A stretch of DNA of 64,000 bases from the NCBI GenBank assembly GCA_963920765.1, contig OY987252.1, positions 746,501 to 810,500 of the forward strand, written 5' to 3'. Positions 1-12,053 of the stretch are shown here, piece after piece. The stretch's first letter is position 1. Every line of letters starts with the position of its first letter. This DNA is from Ulota crispa. Taxonomy: Eukaryota > Streptophyta > Bryopsida > Orthotrichales > Orthotrichaceae. The notes under the pieces are model-generated. The model had not been told where the DNA came from. It searched no databases and saw only the letters and a program-made list of their open reading frames with translations. A program made the position numbers and the translations under genes.

Positions 1-960
1 ACCATTCATTTAGCATATGCACATTTAATTAGAATCCATATAGCATGCATGTGGCATCCATATAGCATCCATGTAGGATCCATGAAGCATCCATGTAGGA
101 TCCATGAAGCATCCATGTAGCATCCATGTAGCACCCATGTAGCACCCATGTAGCACCCATGTAGCATCCATGTAGCACCCATGTAGCACCCATGTAGCAT
201 CCATATAGCAACCAATTAACACCCATGTAGCATCCATGTAGCACCCATGTAGCATCCAAGTAGCATCCATGTAGCATCCATGAAGCATCCATGTAGCATC
301 CATGTAGCACCCATGTAGCATCCATGTAGCACCCATGTAGCATCCATGTAGCACCCATGTAGCATCCATGTAGCACCCATGTAGCATCCATGTAGCATCC
401 ATGTAGCACCCATGTAGCATCCATGTAGCACCCATGTAGCATCCATGTAGCACCCATGTAGCATCCATGTAGCATCCATGTAGCACCCATGTAGCATCCA
501 TGTAGCATCCATGTAGCATCCGTGTAGCATCCATGTAGCATCCATGTAGCATCCTTGAAGCATCCATATAGCATCCATGTAGCACCCATGTAGCATCCAT
601 GTAGCATCCATGTAGCACCCATGTAGCATCCAAGTAGCATCCATGTAGCATCCATGAAGCATCCATGTAGCATCCATGTAGCACCCATGTAGCATCCATG
701 TAGCACCCATGTAGCATCCATGTAGCATCCATGTAGCACCCATGTAGCATCCATGTAGCACCCATGTAGCATCCATGTAGCATCCATGTAGCACCCATGT
801 AGCATCCATGTAGCATCCATGTAGCACCCATGTAGCATCCATGTAGCATCCATGTAGCATCCTTGAAGCATCCATATAGCATCCATGTAGCACCCATGTA
901 GCATCAATGTAGCATCCATGTACAATCCATGTAGCATCTATGTACTAGGATATGTTTAAC
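1..960. repeat. 11-bp minisatellite array
   Basis: The stretch is built from an 11-bp unit, CATCCATGTAG alternating with CACCCATGTAG, repeated about 85 times and running off the left edge. Variant units (CCAAGTAG, CCATGAAG, CCTTGAAG, CCATATAG) recur together. One variant block near 251 returns near 627 and another near 553 returns near 861, which are multiples of 11, so there is higher-order duplication. All three minus-strand frames are open because 11 bp repeated three times reads the same 11-residue peptide in every frame. This is a repeat artefact, not a protein gene. Confidence 0.97.
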
Positions 961-1394
961 GTCCATGTAGCATGCATTGAAGATTGATTTAGCATTCATA
1001 TGGCATAGGTACTTTATTTTACATTTTAAATCATTTGTGTCATATAATTACATCCATTACTGTACTAAGCGTCATTTTAGCACATGGAAATCCATTTAAC
1101 ATTCATTTGGCATGCATTTTTCCATACACTTATGATAGGTAAATTCATTTAGCATCCATTCAGCATATTGTGAGCATATATTTACCAGCCATTTGAGCAT
1201 GCACTTACCATATGTTTTTGCATTTAACATCCACAGGGCATTTTTTAAGCATACAAGTAACATCCATTTAGCATCCACTATGCATTTGAAAAGCATTCAT
1301 GAAGCATCCATGTAGCATGTACTTGACATCCATTTAGCATTCATTTTTGAAAACCTAATTTTTGTTCAATTTAGCATACATGTAGCATACGCAT
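961..1394. repeat. degenerate edge of the minisatellite
   Basis: The GCATCCAT / GCATTCAT core continues with irregular spacing (for example near 1150, 1260, 1300 and 1340), mixed with AT-rich sequence. It looks like an older, decayed part of the same array. No gene is seen. Confidence 0.65.
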
Positions 1395-1704
1395 GGTTGT
1401 TACTTTGGGCAAGTTGAGGCTATCAGACACATCATGTTTTTTAGGGCATTTTTAGGGTTTTTGACCTAAAAATGGACAAATCAAATTATAAATTTTCATT
1501 TTTATTATGTGATATGGCTTTGAATCCACGTTTTGACTTCATGTTGGCAACAATGGTTGTCACTAGCATGTATGAAGTAAGCTTTTTTTATCATTGCACA
1601 CCATTTTTTAAAGCCAACTATGAGGAGACGGAGCATGACCTCAATCGGACACTTCGAGCGTACGAGTGGGTAGGCGGATGAGAGGTCTAATGTGACAACC
1701 ATGA
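1395..1704 (+). repeat. dispersed repeat, copy 1 (exon-like)
   Basis: This segment matches 48630-48997 in the same orientation. Shared landmarks are the start GGTTGTTACTTTGGGCAAG, the central stretch reading MALNPRFDFMLATM, and the end near CAACCATGA. A short open frame (from 1472) is kept in both copies up to a point where copy 2 has a consensus 5' splice site and copy 1 reads GAAGTAAGC. That suggests a fragment of a coding exon of a transposable element. The family is not recognised. A transposase exon is possible but unproven. Confidence 0.7.
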
Positions 1705-2415
1705 GCATACATTCATAGTATACACATTGCAATTCAAATTCTCTTGACATTTTGGGTTTGTCCAAATTTGTATCCTACTCTATGTTCAACTTTTGCAACT
1801 ACAATTACACTTATGCTGTACTCCATTTCTAGGTGGGAAGCAACCAAAAAATGGATTGCCAAAAATGAAAATCACGTAAAATAACCCACACATTCTTATT
1901 TTTTATTATGATGTAAGACTATATGCAAACATGCTATGATTATAAATATTCATTGTTTCACTAAAATTTAAAGAACTCAATTTTACATAAATGTGTTATG
2001 TTTTTTGTATGTGCAATAAGAAGTTGGTTACACATTCCACAAAATTGATTAGCAATACAACCAATTTGATGTAAATTTCTACAAAGAATTGATATGTAGT
2101 CATTAGATTTCAAATTGAAAAGTAATGTAAATAATGGTGATCACATAATTTGATGAAATAATACACTTCTTGGTTAAAGTTACAATAAAAACATATAATG
2201 TTCCTATCAAGAAGTACATGCAATAATTTATCTCAAACAATCCCAAGAATAAGATATGAAAAAAAATTCAATATGAGAATTGTGTACTACAAAAAATTTC
2301 TTTAAACAAAAAAAATTATTCATATGAAACAAAGTAATACCCAGTATTAGTTCAGAAGTACATATAGGACCTACAATTCTAAATTTGTACCACATCATTG
2401 CCATTTATCCCAAAA

Positions 2416-2446
<31 letters not shown>

Positions 2447-5388
2447 CAACAAAGCTAAACATGTCAAACACATATAAAATAATATAAACACAAATAAATG
2501 TATGTATAACATATAGTACCATGTTCTAAAAACATTTACATGTAAAATACAGTATGAATAAATATTGAAATCAACAAATTAGTATATGAAATCTATTTTA
2601 ATTATTGTATTGTTACTTATGAAGACTACATTAATTATTATTCATATTCATATCAACATTTATTATTTCCTCCACGTCATGAATAGGTAAAATGATTCTC
2701 AAAACTAAATATTATCTTCATTACAACACGTCCAATAAGAATACAATAATAAAAGTTGCTCCATTCCTAAAAAACTCCCTAAACATACACTTCTGTTAAG
2801 TGTATTTGTGAACTTTGCAATTTTTATAACCCTCATTAATTATACGGATCTTGCTGTCATGCATAATTATGGAATTTTTATGCACATTATTAATTATGTT
2901 TGTAAACGTATGAGAAATATTAAAAATATTTCCTACTTTAATTTTGTTTTATGTCCTTATTGTAATTGCTACAATTTCATGTAATATGCATAAATTCTTT
3001 GCAAAGTACAACATGAAGTAGATGCGTCAACAAATATATTTCAAAAACATGTCCAATACATTTGTCTTATAATAGACGGAAATGCTTAATTCCCTAAGCC
3101 CTTACCTCATTTTGTAAAATAAATCAAGTTTTGAAATGTCTAAACATATACATAATTAAAACTTCAGTTGTTCATCACACACAAATGTTTATGTTATTTT
3201 GTATATAAAACAAAGCTTCAATGTCGTCATCAACAAATTATTTTCATATGTAAATAAATGTTTTGCACCAAATGTCATTTCTCATTTTAATGTTCTTAAC
3301 CCCTAAATGCTTGATGACCACATGTTGGTGTTGCCAATACTTATAAGTCCAATAAACCTAATTGACTAGCTATTTTTAGTTGTTTAAGTATTTGAGCTAT
3401 ACTTCTTCAAGTGTACTTTTGGCATAAAATTTATTATTCTTAAAGTTATTAGTTATGATATTCCTATTCAACTTTAGTGCAAGGGTCTTCCCTTTCTATA
3501 TTTTTCAAAGCTTTTGGAAATGAGCCTCAAGTACAATACATATTGCAAGAATGCAAGCTAAGTGTGACTACTATATATGTCACAAGTGTAAAAATGAAGG
3601 GTTATTTTTAGCAAATGGATTTATTTTCATCATGATTTTCTTTGAGAAATGAAGTCTTTAAGAGAAGGACTCATATTTAGAAAGTAGATCTGTTCATGAT
3701 CCAATTTCCACCAAAATTAAGTATGTACTTGAAATGTGATAACAAAAAAAACTTTTGAACGTAGCTCTTGCAACTGTCACAGTGCTTTTTCTAGCAAAAA
3801 AGGACTCTTGCATTTATATGTACACCCATAATACGGGTACATTCTTTTGGCATCATTAGTGCCTAAGGGATTGGGATAATTACATTTTGAAATTTATTGT
3901 TAATGAGTGTGAGTTGCATTTTGGAGATAAGTACTTTTATGTGCTCCTCAATGACTAAATTTTCTGGGAATTGATTTCTCTAAGGTAAATCATTTTTTAA
4001 AGTGTTTTCTTTACTTCAGTGTCTTAGAGTGGTATAAATTATGGTGGTCAACTTTAGAAAGTTGAAACTCTCATTCAAAAGAGGGAGGATGCCCATTGAG
4101 AACACAAAAGGACTCGGCTTATTACTAGAAAAGGATTTATTTTTTTGCCAAAAATGGTCACCTTTAGCTTGCATCTTCCCTATTAGACAAAAATTTACAC
4201 TACACACTCATTTATAAAATTGTACAAAAGATTTGAGAAGTCGTTTAGTGATTGTGGTCATGCATGTTATGTCCTTTAATATTGAATTTTTTTGGTAACC
4301 ACTTTTATAGATTCAACATGTGAAAAAAGGATTGAAAGGCTTAAACTCATCTATTTAGTTCTAGCACCCTCATGATCAAACATCATAATCTTTAAATCCA
4401 CAGGTGATGGTGTTTTGTTTTAATTTCCTAAATGATCTCTAACATATGTAGTTTAAATATGTACGGTCACAGTTTTTACAAACTAAAAACAACTTATTAA
4501 TATGTTGACTTCTTGTTGAAATTAAAGGAAATTTCAAAATGCTCAAAAAAGTTGCAGGCATTCACCGGGGTTAAACATCCGTGCTATATGAACATGAGCC
4601 CTTCATCTTCCATCTCATTGAGCATCATAAAATTGGAACTCAATAAATACTTTGTTTTATTTAGAGCAATAATCTAAAAAATCAAAGTATGGCTGTCACG
4701 AGTATAATGAATTCTATAAAATTAGTACAAAAATATACCTAATTTATTCTAAATTGCATTATAATACTATGTGGGCAACACCGTCATTGCACTCTAGTAT
4801 TTATAATAATTTTGATGATGCATGTGTTGACATGTTAATCACAAATAGTACCCTATTTCTCACAAAATCATTTACTAGTCCCAATGTGTTATTGAGAAGT
4901 GTGCAAGCTTCTCAATATGTGCACATAAGGTAGGAACACCCATAAGCATTATTGTCCCTGTAACCCTCACCTCCAAAATCTTGGAAAATCTTTTGAAGTA
5001 GACAGTTGTAATTACAAGGATGCACAACATGAGAACATGAAACCTTAGTGAGTGTTGGTTATGGGTACAATGGCATTTTGATCTTTAAAATACAGAACTT
5101 ATTGTCACGGTATCCAATTAATACATGTGAAAGTGCAAACTTATTATTTATATGTTGCTAACATGATCCTATAATACGCTATATGTTTATTAATAGTAAA
5201 CATGTTCAAAACCCTTTAACTAACGCTTATGGTTGTTCATACCTTGTACCCATACTATTACAATGTCATGTCTTGTATATTTTAAAAAAAGAAAAAGACA
5301 ACAAGGCCAGGTGCAGTAGGGTGAAATTATATATGGACTCGGACATGTCATGGAGGTGGATATTGTAACACTAGGCAAGTATTGGGCC
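1705..5388. other. gene-free AT-rich DNA
   Basis: No convincing coding region, RNA gene or transposon end was found in this 3.7 kb. All open frames are short and without recognisable motifs. It holds one AT microsatellite (listed separately). Confidence 0.6.
2416..2446. repeat. (TA)n microsatellite
   Basis: An alternating TA tract of about 11 uninterrupted dinucleotides, preceded by an interrupted ATATATAC stretch. Confidence 0.95.
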
Positions 5389-5466
5389 CAGGTATGAGGT
5401 GGTTCGGTTGTGACTGGATATGAGGTAGGTCGATTGTGCCTGAGTATGGGGTAAGTCAACTAGATG
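5389..5466. repeat. three-copy 26-bp tandem repeat
   Basis: Three adjacent units starting at 5389, 5415 and 5441, each of the form (T/C)(G/A)G(G/A)TATG(A/G)GGT followed by a related GT-rich half. The copies differ at several positions, so the duplication is old. Confidence 0.7.
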
Positions 5467-6881
5467 ATGGCGGGGAACTAGGGTTTTGAGCACTGCAATC
5501 TCCTGCTTCACTCTGAAAATTTAGTTTGTCATTTTGTCGCTGTCTTGTTCATTGTTTTTGCGCTTTTTGGTTTTGGTTTTCACACTCATTGCTTTTTGTT
5601 TTTGAGCTCTGTGGTTGTTGTCATTGTCGCATTGTTCTTGTCATTGTTGAATGCTTGATTTCTGAGGTTCAGTTGTGTACCACAGATTGGTAAAAGTTGT
5701 GAGAGATAAGAGTTAGGGTTTTCTATACACTTTAGCAACCATGTTCTTCAAGAGTGAGCAAGTAAACTTTTTTGAGATTGCAGCTCTTTTAGAGTCTCTA
5801 CGACTTTCTTTGCAGTCACATTTGTTTCTCAGTAGAGCGACTTTGCAGGCAGTTGTTGCAATTTAGTTTTCATTGAAAATTAGGATTTGTTTGATTTTCT
5901 TCTACATCTCTCAAATTGCAGCAGCACGTAGCCGGAGCAGTTTGAGGAGGTGCAATTTGTGGAGGTGTTTGCTTCAGCAACATCAGGTACTGTTGCTTTC
6001 CAGAAATCATGTGCAATTTAAATCTTGTTGAATGTTTGTGTGCAAATTTTGAAGCTTTTTGAATGAAATTTAAGAATAGAATTTGAATGTTGAGGTAGTT
6101 TTTGAGTTAGGGTTTAGTGGTAGAATGATTGATTTCAAATTTTTTTTCTACAAATACAGAGTAGTAACTCCGGAAATCTTTGTGTTTTAATCAAACATAC
6201 GCATTGGAATTGTGCACTTCTGTAGAAGGGCGCTAATTCAAAGTAATTAAATCAAATAAACATCAGTTTAGAGTCATGTCCCTTTAGATCAATGTTGCTT
6301 TAGATCAATGCTAGATTAGATCGATGTAAGTTTCAAAGGACGGTAATTCAATTCGATGATAGCAATAATGATGGTAAGTTAGATTGATGACATCGTAGAT
6401 TGCAATGTAACCAAAAGCAAATGTCATTTTAGGTTGAGTCGACCTAAAATGACGTCTATAATACCATGAAGTAGGGAAGACGTCTACATAATCCTATTGC
6501 AGATAGCAGAGGGTGCCCGTAAAATTCAACTTATACCATATTCACTAAAATGGGAGTTTTCCAATAAAATGAGAGTTTATTTGAAGCACTGGACATCATA
6601 ATTTCATAAGAATAAGGAGGTGTAACCTAAGAGAATCACCGCTAACATATGGAAATAGTTATAAACTCATTACATACTAAAAAACATGCCACTTTCAAAG
6701 AGAAAATCTTATCAATACCAAATAATACGTGTGTAATCACAAAGGAAGTAATGCCTAGAATAAACTATGGAGTGTAATCAAGAAATGCTAGAAAACATTG
6801 ATAGGCGTTTTTTATTGCAAAATGGGTACTAAAGTACATGTCATGAAAAGGTTGAGCTATACACATCACTACAAACCTACC
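5467..6881 (+). other. leader-like GT/T-rich region, no coding gene
   Basis: Between about 5510 and 5990 the + strand is T/GT-rich and ends at ACATCAG|GTACTG, which looks like a 5' UTR exon followed by an intron start. No open frame follows, so it may be a relic promoter and leader. A 12-bp-arm palindrome lies at 6423-6453 (arms GTCATTTTAGGT and ACCTAAAATGAC, 7-nt loop). The rest shows nothing recognisable. Confidence 0.35.
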
Positions 6882-7024
6882 ACAGGTAAAAAAACGGGTC
6901 TATAATGACTAAGTGACAATGACTGCAATGACTAAACAACAAGTACAGAATGACTGTAAAATGACTGTACAGGCATGGTTTAGTCATTGTCACTTTGTCA
7001 TTGTGGACCCATTTTTTTACCTGT
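6882..7024. mobile_element. 143-bp palindromic MITE
   Basis: The ends are near-perfect inverted repeats: ACAGGTAAAAAAACGGGTC on the left, and the complement of GACCCATTTTTTTACCTGT on the right with one difference. Homology continues inward as TAATGAC(T)AA-GTGACAATGACT. The centre is made of short ATGACTG/ATGACTA repeats. No clean target-site duplication was found, so the superfamily is open. Confidence 0.8.
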
Positions 7025-7724
7025 ATACAAATGTGACCTACTCTTCAACTTCTCTAATGTCCTAAAAATTTTGGGTCCACGACTATATCCAAAATGATTT
7101 CCTCCGGAAAGCTGATGTTGTTGTTGGATTTGTATCTTCAAGGACTTCTCTTCCCAAGCGTTCCAAGAACATTTGCCAATAGGAGGATGATAATTGTTAT
7201 GAGTCACGCATTGGCATCTTCCAACAGCTCTTAACCAAGATCGTGGCAAAGGAGGCGGTTTATCCTTTGACAATGTTGGCTGTCCTTGATTAGTGTCAAT
7301 GACCTCTGGCAAAATCTTTGTGTATTATACAAAAAAATAAAACTAGAAATGCACAATCCAGCATATTCAACAATAAAAAGGATATGATATTTGAAATTAA
7401 AAATCTAAAAGCACCCAAATCTTAGCAAAGGCAATAAGTGTAGGATTCTCTTTGCCATAGACTATCCAATGAAGCATAGAATTCCTCTTGACCAAACTTT
7501 GAGGTGAACGCAAACAAATTCCTGCCCTGAGTGGCAATGGTGCGCACATAGGAAGAGGATGTTTCCCACCATTTGGTGGACTGTCAACAACACCTTCATC
7601 CACATCTATCATGGAGAAATCCATTGTTGATTGCATAGTGGCTGCGGAAAACATGACAAGGCCAAGACCTTGATGCGCAATTACAAAATGATCATAATCC
7701 AGTACTAAACCAAGAAGTGCACCA
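7025..7724 (-). pseudogene. remnant coding segments, unknown product
   Basis: Two minus-strand open segments (about 7397-7724 and 7025-7312) have protein-like composition. One holds the stretch VLDYDHFVIAHQGLGLVMFS, and a Gly/Pro-rich part follows. The first is cut at 7724/7725 by the left end of the 3.65-kb element, and its reading runs up to the insertion point. It may be the downstream part of the minus-strand region that resumes at 11503-12053, which would place the element inside that gene or its intron. No domain was recognised. Confidence 0.4.
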
Positions 7725-10700
7725 TGAGATAGCACAAGAAAGTACTTATCCTCCTTTTGGCTTTTAAAAACAACTTAAAACACCAAGTAGATGACTTGTA
7801 TTTGTTCCATAGAGATTTAGTTTGTAGATCTTTAAGGTTGTCTAGAACAGAATGAAGAAATCCTGTAGGTAATTTGCAAATAGACACAAAACACACACAA
7901 GGAGAAAAGGTAACTAGAAGATCTTTAGTCAACCAACAAGACTCCTATCTATCCTTCCTTTCTTCACTAACATTCTGGACTCCAAGGAGTGGCCAATCCC
8001 TGTACCTCTTCCGGATTTGGACATCAAACACACAACAATAATAAAAGTTTAGCCTCTATATCAGAGGGTCCTATGATTGGAGATTAAGGAAGGCCACATG
8101 AAATCCTACCTTTTAGCAATTTCTAGTGAATGAAGTATCATTAAACAAAACAACAACAAAGAACAAAAACAACAAGGTGCAGCTACTCCCTCACAGCCAA
8201 TCTAGAAGTGATTCCAGACAAATAGGTCACACAGGAAATCCCTACAACCCCAACATACTATAATGATGAACTCTTCCTGACATAATTCATGGCGCTAAGA
8301 TGGTAACCGGATAATTAAAGGATCCTTGCTCTTTTGCTCACAATCACTCTTGGTGGTAGTGGAACCTCTCAATTGTCAGCTAGAATGCGTTGGGATCACT
8401 ATCTGGACGCACCCAACCTAAGATTGGCTATCCCTCACAAGAGTACCCAAATCATAAACCCAAACAAAAAGTGGCCCTTAGTACAAGCAGTCTTCTAACC
8501 ACCTCTCTATTGGCTCTAGAAACCAGATCAGACAAGATTTGGGGTCACTTCTCTCTCCTCTCCCTCCAATGCTCACATTCCCATACACAACACCCCAAGT
8601 GATCAATTCAAAGCACTGAGATAGAAAAACTTGGCTTGCATTAGGAGAACCAAAGATACAAAATGAACTGAGGCACTAATCTCAACCGTGCTTCTACCAG
8701 CTAATCATTGAAAAACTAAAAAATCTTCTCCTGAAAGGTTATGGTCCCAAGAATGACAGATGTCATTTTGTTTACCAAAAGTAGTGGTCCCTCCCCATTA
8801 GCCGCAAAGATCCAGAATTAGCAGATTTGAGATCCTATAATCCCAGATTCGGATGTCCGCATATATTGAACTAGGAAGTAACTACTGTTTACTCCTAGTG
8901 TTCAGCAAGCTCTATTCTATTTACCCTAGTTACTTTATTCATTACTATATCTTAGTAACTAGGCGGTCTTCCTCTTCTTCTTCTGAGTGGTCGATACAGC
9001 CTTCCATGCTAGCACTTTCCGGCTCCTGCTTGCGCCCTTACCTTTGGCAGGAGTCTTACCTTTCCTCCTCTAGATACTTTGAGCGGCAAACCTGACTGCT
9101 TCCGGATTGGAATCATTGGATGAATCTAAACTCTCCTATTTGTCCAAGGTCGTTGAAGTCTCTCCATCACTTGCTGTTGCCTCAATTGAAGAGTCGTCTA
9201 GAATGTCAATCTTGGCTGGAGACCCCTCGCTCTTGTCCGGAGAAATCAACTCTCTTGCACGCTTGACCGTCATCTTTCTCTTCATTGGACTAGGCACCCA
9301 TTTCAAAGCCTGATCATTTGGTATAATGGGATCCGGGATCTGACCCTAGGATCAAGGTGCTGACTTCCTCGCTTTGGCACCCAAGTCAATCTTGCTAGGT
9401 AGACGGCTAGACGTCGGGGTCTTCACTTCCTCCTTCTCCTTCAGAGTAGTTGGCTTTGGTGACCTTACAATAGGGGACTTCCAGGTAGGTGTTGCCTCTT
9501 GACCTTGCCTGGATCCTCCACCTACACTTGGTCGGGCTTTAATACTTGCTTGGATGGTCCTCATCTCCAGCAGCATCACCTCCATTGTCTCTCCGTATTC
9601 TACCATGTCTGAAACCACTTTGGCTCTAACTTGCGATCCGGCCTTCAAGGCTTCTGCCTCATAGAGCTTTGTTTTGGTCACCATGTTGCCCGGATTCCCG
9701 ACAAAGCGCATGAGCTTAGCGATCTCCATGTTGGCCTCACAAGCCGCCTTGCCTCCCTCACTCTCATCCTTCAACTTGCCTTGCAAGTCCTTTACCTGCC
9801 TGGACAACTTGCCCACCTCCAATTGCTGCAAGGTTTTGAGTTCCATCAAATTCTTCACCTCAGCAATCATGTCGTCCGCTGTAGTCACCCCCAGGAGCTT
9901 GTGTATGTTAAGGTTATGCTCCTGGTGGAGGCATATCACTTGCTGGATCACCTCCAGCTCCTTCACAATTCCGGGGACAAGCTCCGCCTTCAGCTTCTCC
10001 CTTCCTGCCTGTTCGGGTACCTCTAAAGATTCAGCTGTTTCCTTCCCCTTATATCGGACTTCCCTAGTCACCTCAATGTCCGGTGCCTCCTCATCCAAGA
10101 ATTCCTCCTCTTCTTCCTCTTCCGATTCCGGTTTAGGAGTGATGTCATTTAGCCTCATCACCTCCACCTTCTTCCACTTGAGGCTTTCTTGTCTCTTAGC
10201 AATTCATGGTAAGAGCAGAGATGGAAGAGAAAAGGAAAAAGTCTGAAAGGTTTGGTGTTCCCTAACCCATTGACTAGTCTACCCACAAGTTTCTTGATCA
10301 CTACCCCCCAGTTCACCTGAAACTCTCCTAACAGCGCTCCAAAGATGGTGTTGGCAAAGGTGATTGTGATATAGGTAGGACGCTTGTGTAGTAGGATTGG
10401 GATCAGGAACTCTAGGACTCTCCTCTCTCTCCAAATTTTGCAATCCAAGACTGAGTGACCGTTCTTAGAATGGACTGCGTTAAGGAACTTCCCCTTGGCA
10501 TACTTGTCATTCCGAGTAGCTAATCCGTTGCCCTTCCGGCCAAACCCGTAAACCTCACTCCAAACTTTGGAATTCCAACTGTCCGGTTTAGCCCTAAGGG
10601 TATTGTGCCACTTGCTAGATGGTTTCTTCATCAACTCCCTCACAATCTCCTCATCCCTCAGATTCCAAAGTACCTGGATCAACCCGTGGCACCCCATCTT

Positions 10701-11378
10701 CTTCAAATCTTGCTCTAAGTGCTCCCTCTCTATAGGATCCTGGGGTATGCCCGGACGGATTGACCTAAGGGCTTTTGTTGTTGGAACCTTGTCTTGTCCA
10801 ATCTTCCCCATTGTTCCTGACACTCCGGATACTAAAGAATAGCTACAACTTGGTCTACCACAAAGCCAAACTCACACAAGTTCTCAAGAGAGGAAGCAAG
10901 AGCAAGAACAACGTAGGAGAAAAGTGAGAGAGAAGAATAAGAGAGGAAGGGGAAATATAAGATCGTTCCGGCCTACCCTAGCATAATAACGGTCCGGGCC
11001 CATGATTAGTGCCGTTACAAACTGTTGCGCCTAATCAGGAGGGCATTAAACTGTTTTAAAAATCCCTCCAAAGATTCCAATGGGTGTAAGTAGTGCTCGA
11101 TGTACCTTTAACCACCCCCAATACTATTCACATTGTCTAGGAACCTTTAACTCTAGATTCTGGCGTTAAGTTCTGGCTGACAATCTGGTTAAGACCGGAA
11201 CTAGAAGGTTCATTCTTAACTCGTTTATCTAATCCGGATTGGCCATAACATACTAACTTTGTTTATTTTTTAAATTTTCTGTTTTGGGCTCAAGGGAACA
11301 AAGAGGTTTAACAAAAGAGGTTAGTATACATACAGAATAAGGGAATAGCTCTCTTTTCTTGAATTTTAGGTTGTCACA
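7725..11378 (-). mobile_element. 3.65-kb element, copy 1 (coding strand minus)
   Basis: This segment is homologous end to end with 53175-56831. On the + strand it runs from TGAGATAGCACAAG to TTGTCACA. Homology between the copies stops sharply at both points, so these are true ends. Flanks are CACCA (7720-7724) and CAACA (11379-11383), a 4 of 5 match consistent with an aged 5-bp duplication. TG...CA ends and a 5-bp duplication are the hallmarks of retroviral-type integration, yet I found no long direct repeats inside. It could be a solo, ORF-bearing LTR or a non-autonomous derivative. Confidence 0.8.
8959..10811 (-). pseudogene. element-encoded coiled-coil protein, broken (copy 1)
   Basis: The frame begins at the ATG at 10811 (MGKIGQDK) and would make about 600 residues. 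The N-terminal ~200 residues contain a block with WHNTLRAKPDSW and then VHSKNGHS, followed by a hydrophobic HKRPTYITITFAN region. This resembles the 'putative plant transposon protein' domain in style, but the assignment is tentative. Next come an acidic linker (EEEEEEEFLDEEAPD), a long predicted coiled coil (LKTLQQLEVGKLSRQVKDLQ), and a basic Ser/Lys-rich tail. Near 10190 a one-base deletion relative to copy 2 shifts the frame, and another break near 9352 separates the tail. It has no zinc knuckle, protease or RT. Confidence 0.7.
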
Positions 11379-11502
11379 CAACATATAAATAATCATAATG
11401 GAGTCAATGACATGAAGACTTAAACTAAGCCTAGGGTTCAACATGAAATGCTACAAAGGAATAGTAGTACATGTAAATTGCTTTTTTTAAACAAATAAAT
11501 TG

Positions 11503-12053
11503 TCACTCTTTTTTTTTGCTCAAATCCTTGCACTCCAAGAAGATATTATCCATGCCTAATATGAAATCTAGGTCGTTGTCATAATCGGATGTGTCCTCAT
11601 TGCAATTAGACAATGGACGACCTATATCATCCAAACGCCTAAAAGCCTGCAAACTGTCTCTTCCAGCCCATTCAAGGCAACAAATCCAAGGCAATAGATC
11701 ATTGACAAGGAACCTATCAAGCTTGTCTTCCCTTTAGAGGACCACCTCTCTAGCAAGACCACATTCTCTTGTGCATTGTGTAAATGCTATAACGGGGAGT
11801 CATCAATAATAATTATGTTCTCTTGAGAGAAAAATGTTCTTTTTTGTCCAAAGCACTTAGCTAGATCCTTATAGAACATGTATTGATCCTCTCTTTGAGT
11901 CTTGGACAGATTATAGTTTTTCCCCCATAGCCTATATGGTAACGGGTCGTAGTAGTCCTCACCAAATACATGACTAGGATGAGGTAGGCCTTTGAACACG
12001 CGTTTGCAAATTGTTACAATTGTGTCAACTTCCATTGTGGACCAAATGGACAC
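11503..12053 (-). pseudogene. FCP1/SCP-like HAD phosphatase fragment
   Basis: The minus strand reads MSIWSTMEVDTIV, then KDLAKCFGQKR, then ENIIIIDDSPL. In FCP1/SCP-type CTD phosphatases the equivalent C-terminal half of the HAD core runs from a 'IWSS' strand to a conserved 'LLDDSP' loop, where the Asp residues hold the metal. The N-terminal DxDxT half is not seen. A stop follows the DDSP loop in this frame, and a Trp-rich segment (WICCLEWAGRD) continues in another frame. It lies within the larger minus-strand coding relic and may be a gene fragment captured by a transposon. I am fairly sure of the fold and unsure of the subfamily. Confidence 0.5.

Noticed and set aside
25-937. Three long overlapping minus-strand open frames (225-302 codons)
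   Set aside because: All are read from the 11-bp satellite, repeat one 11-residue motif, and exist because the unit is open in every frame.
9631-10246. Plus-strand open frames of 131 and 190 codons
   Set aside because: They are antisense shadows of the coiled-coil ORF, which is supported by the second copy on the minus strand. The same holds for 55132-55671.
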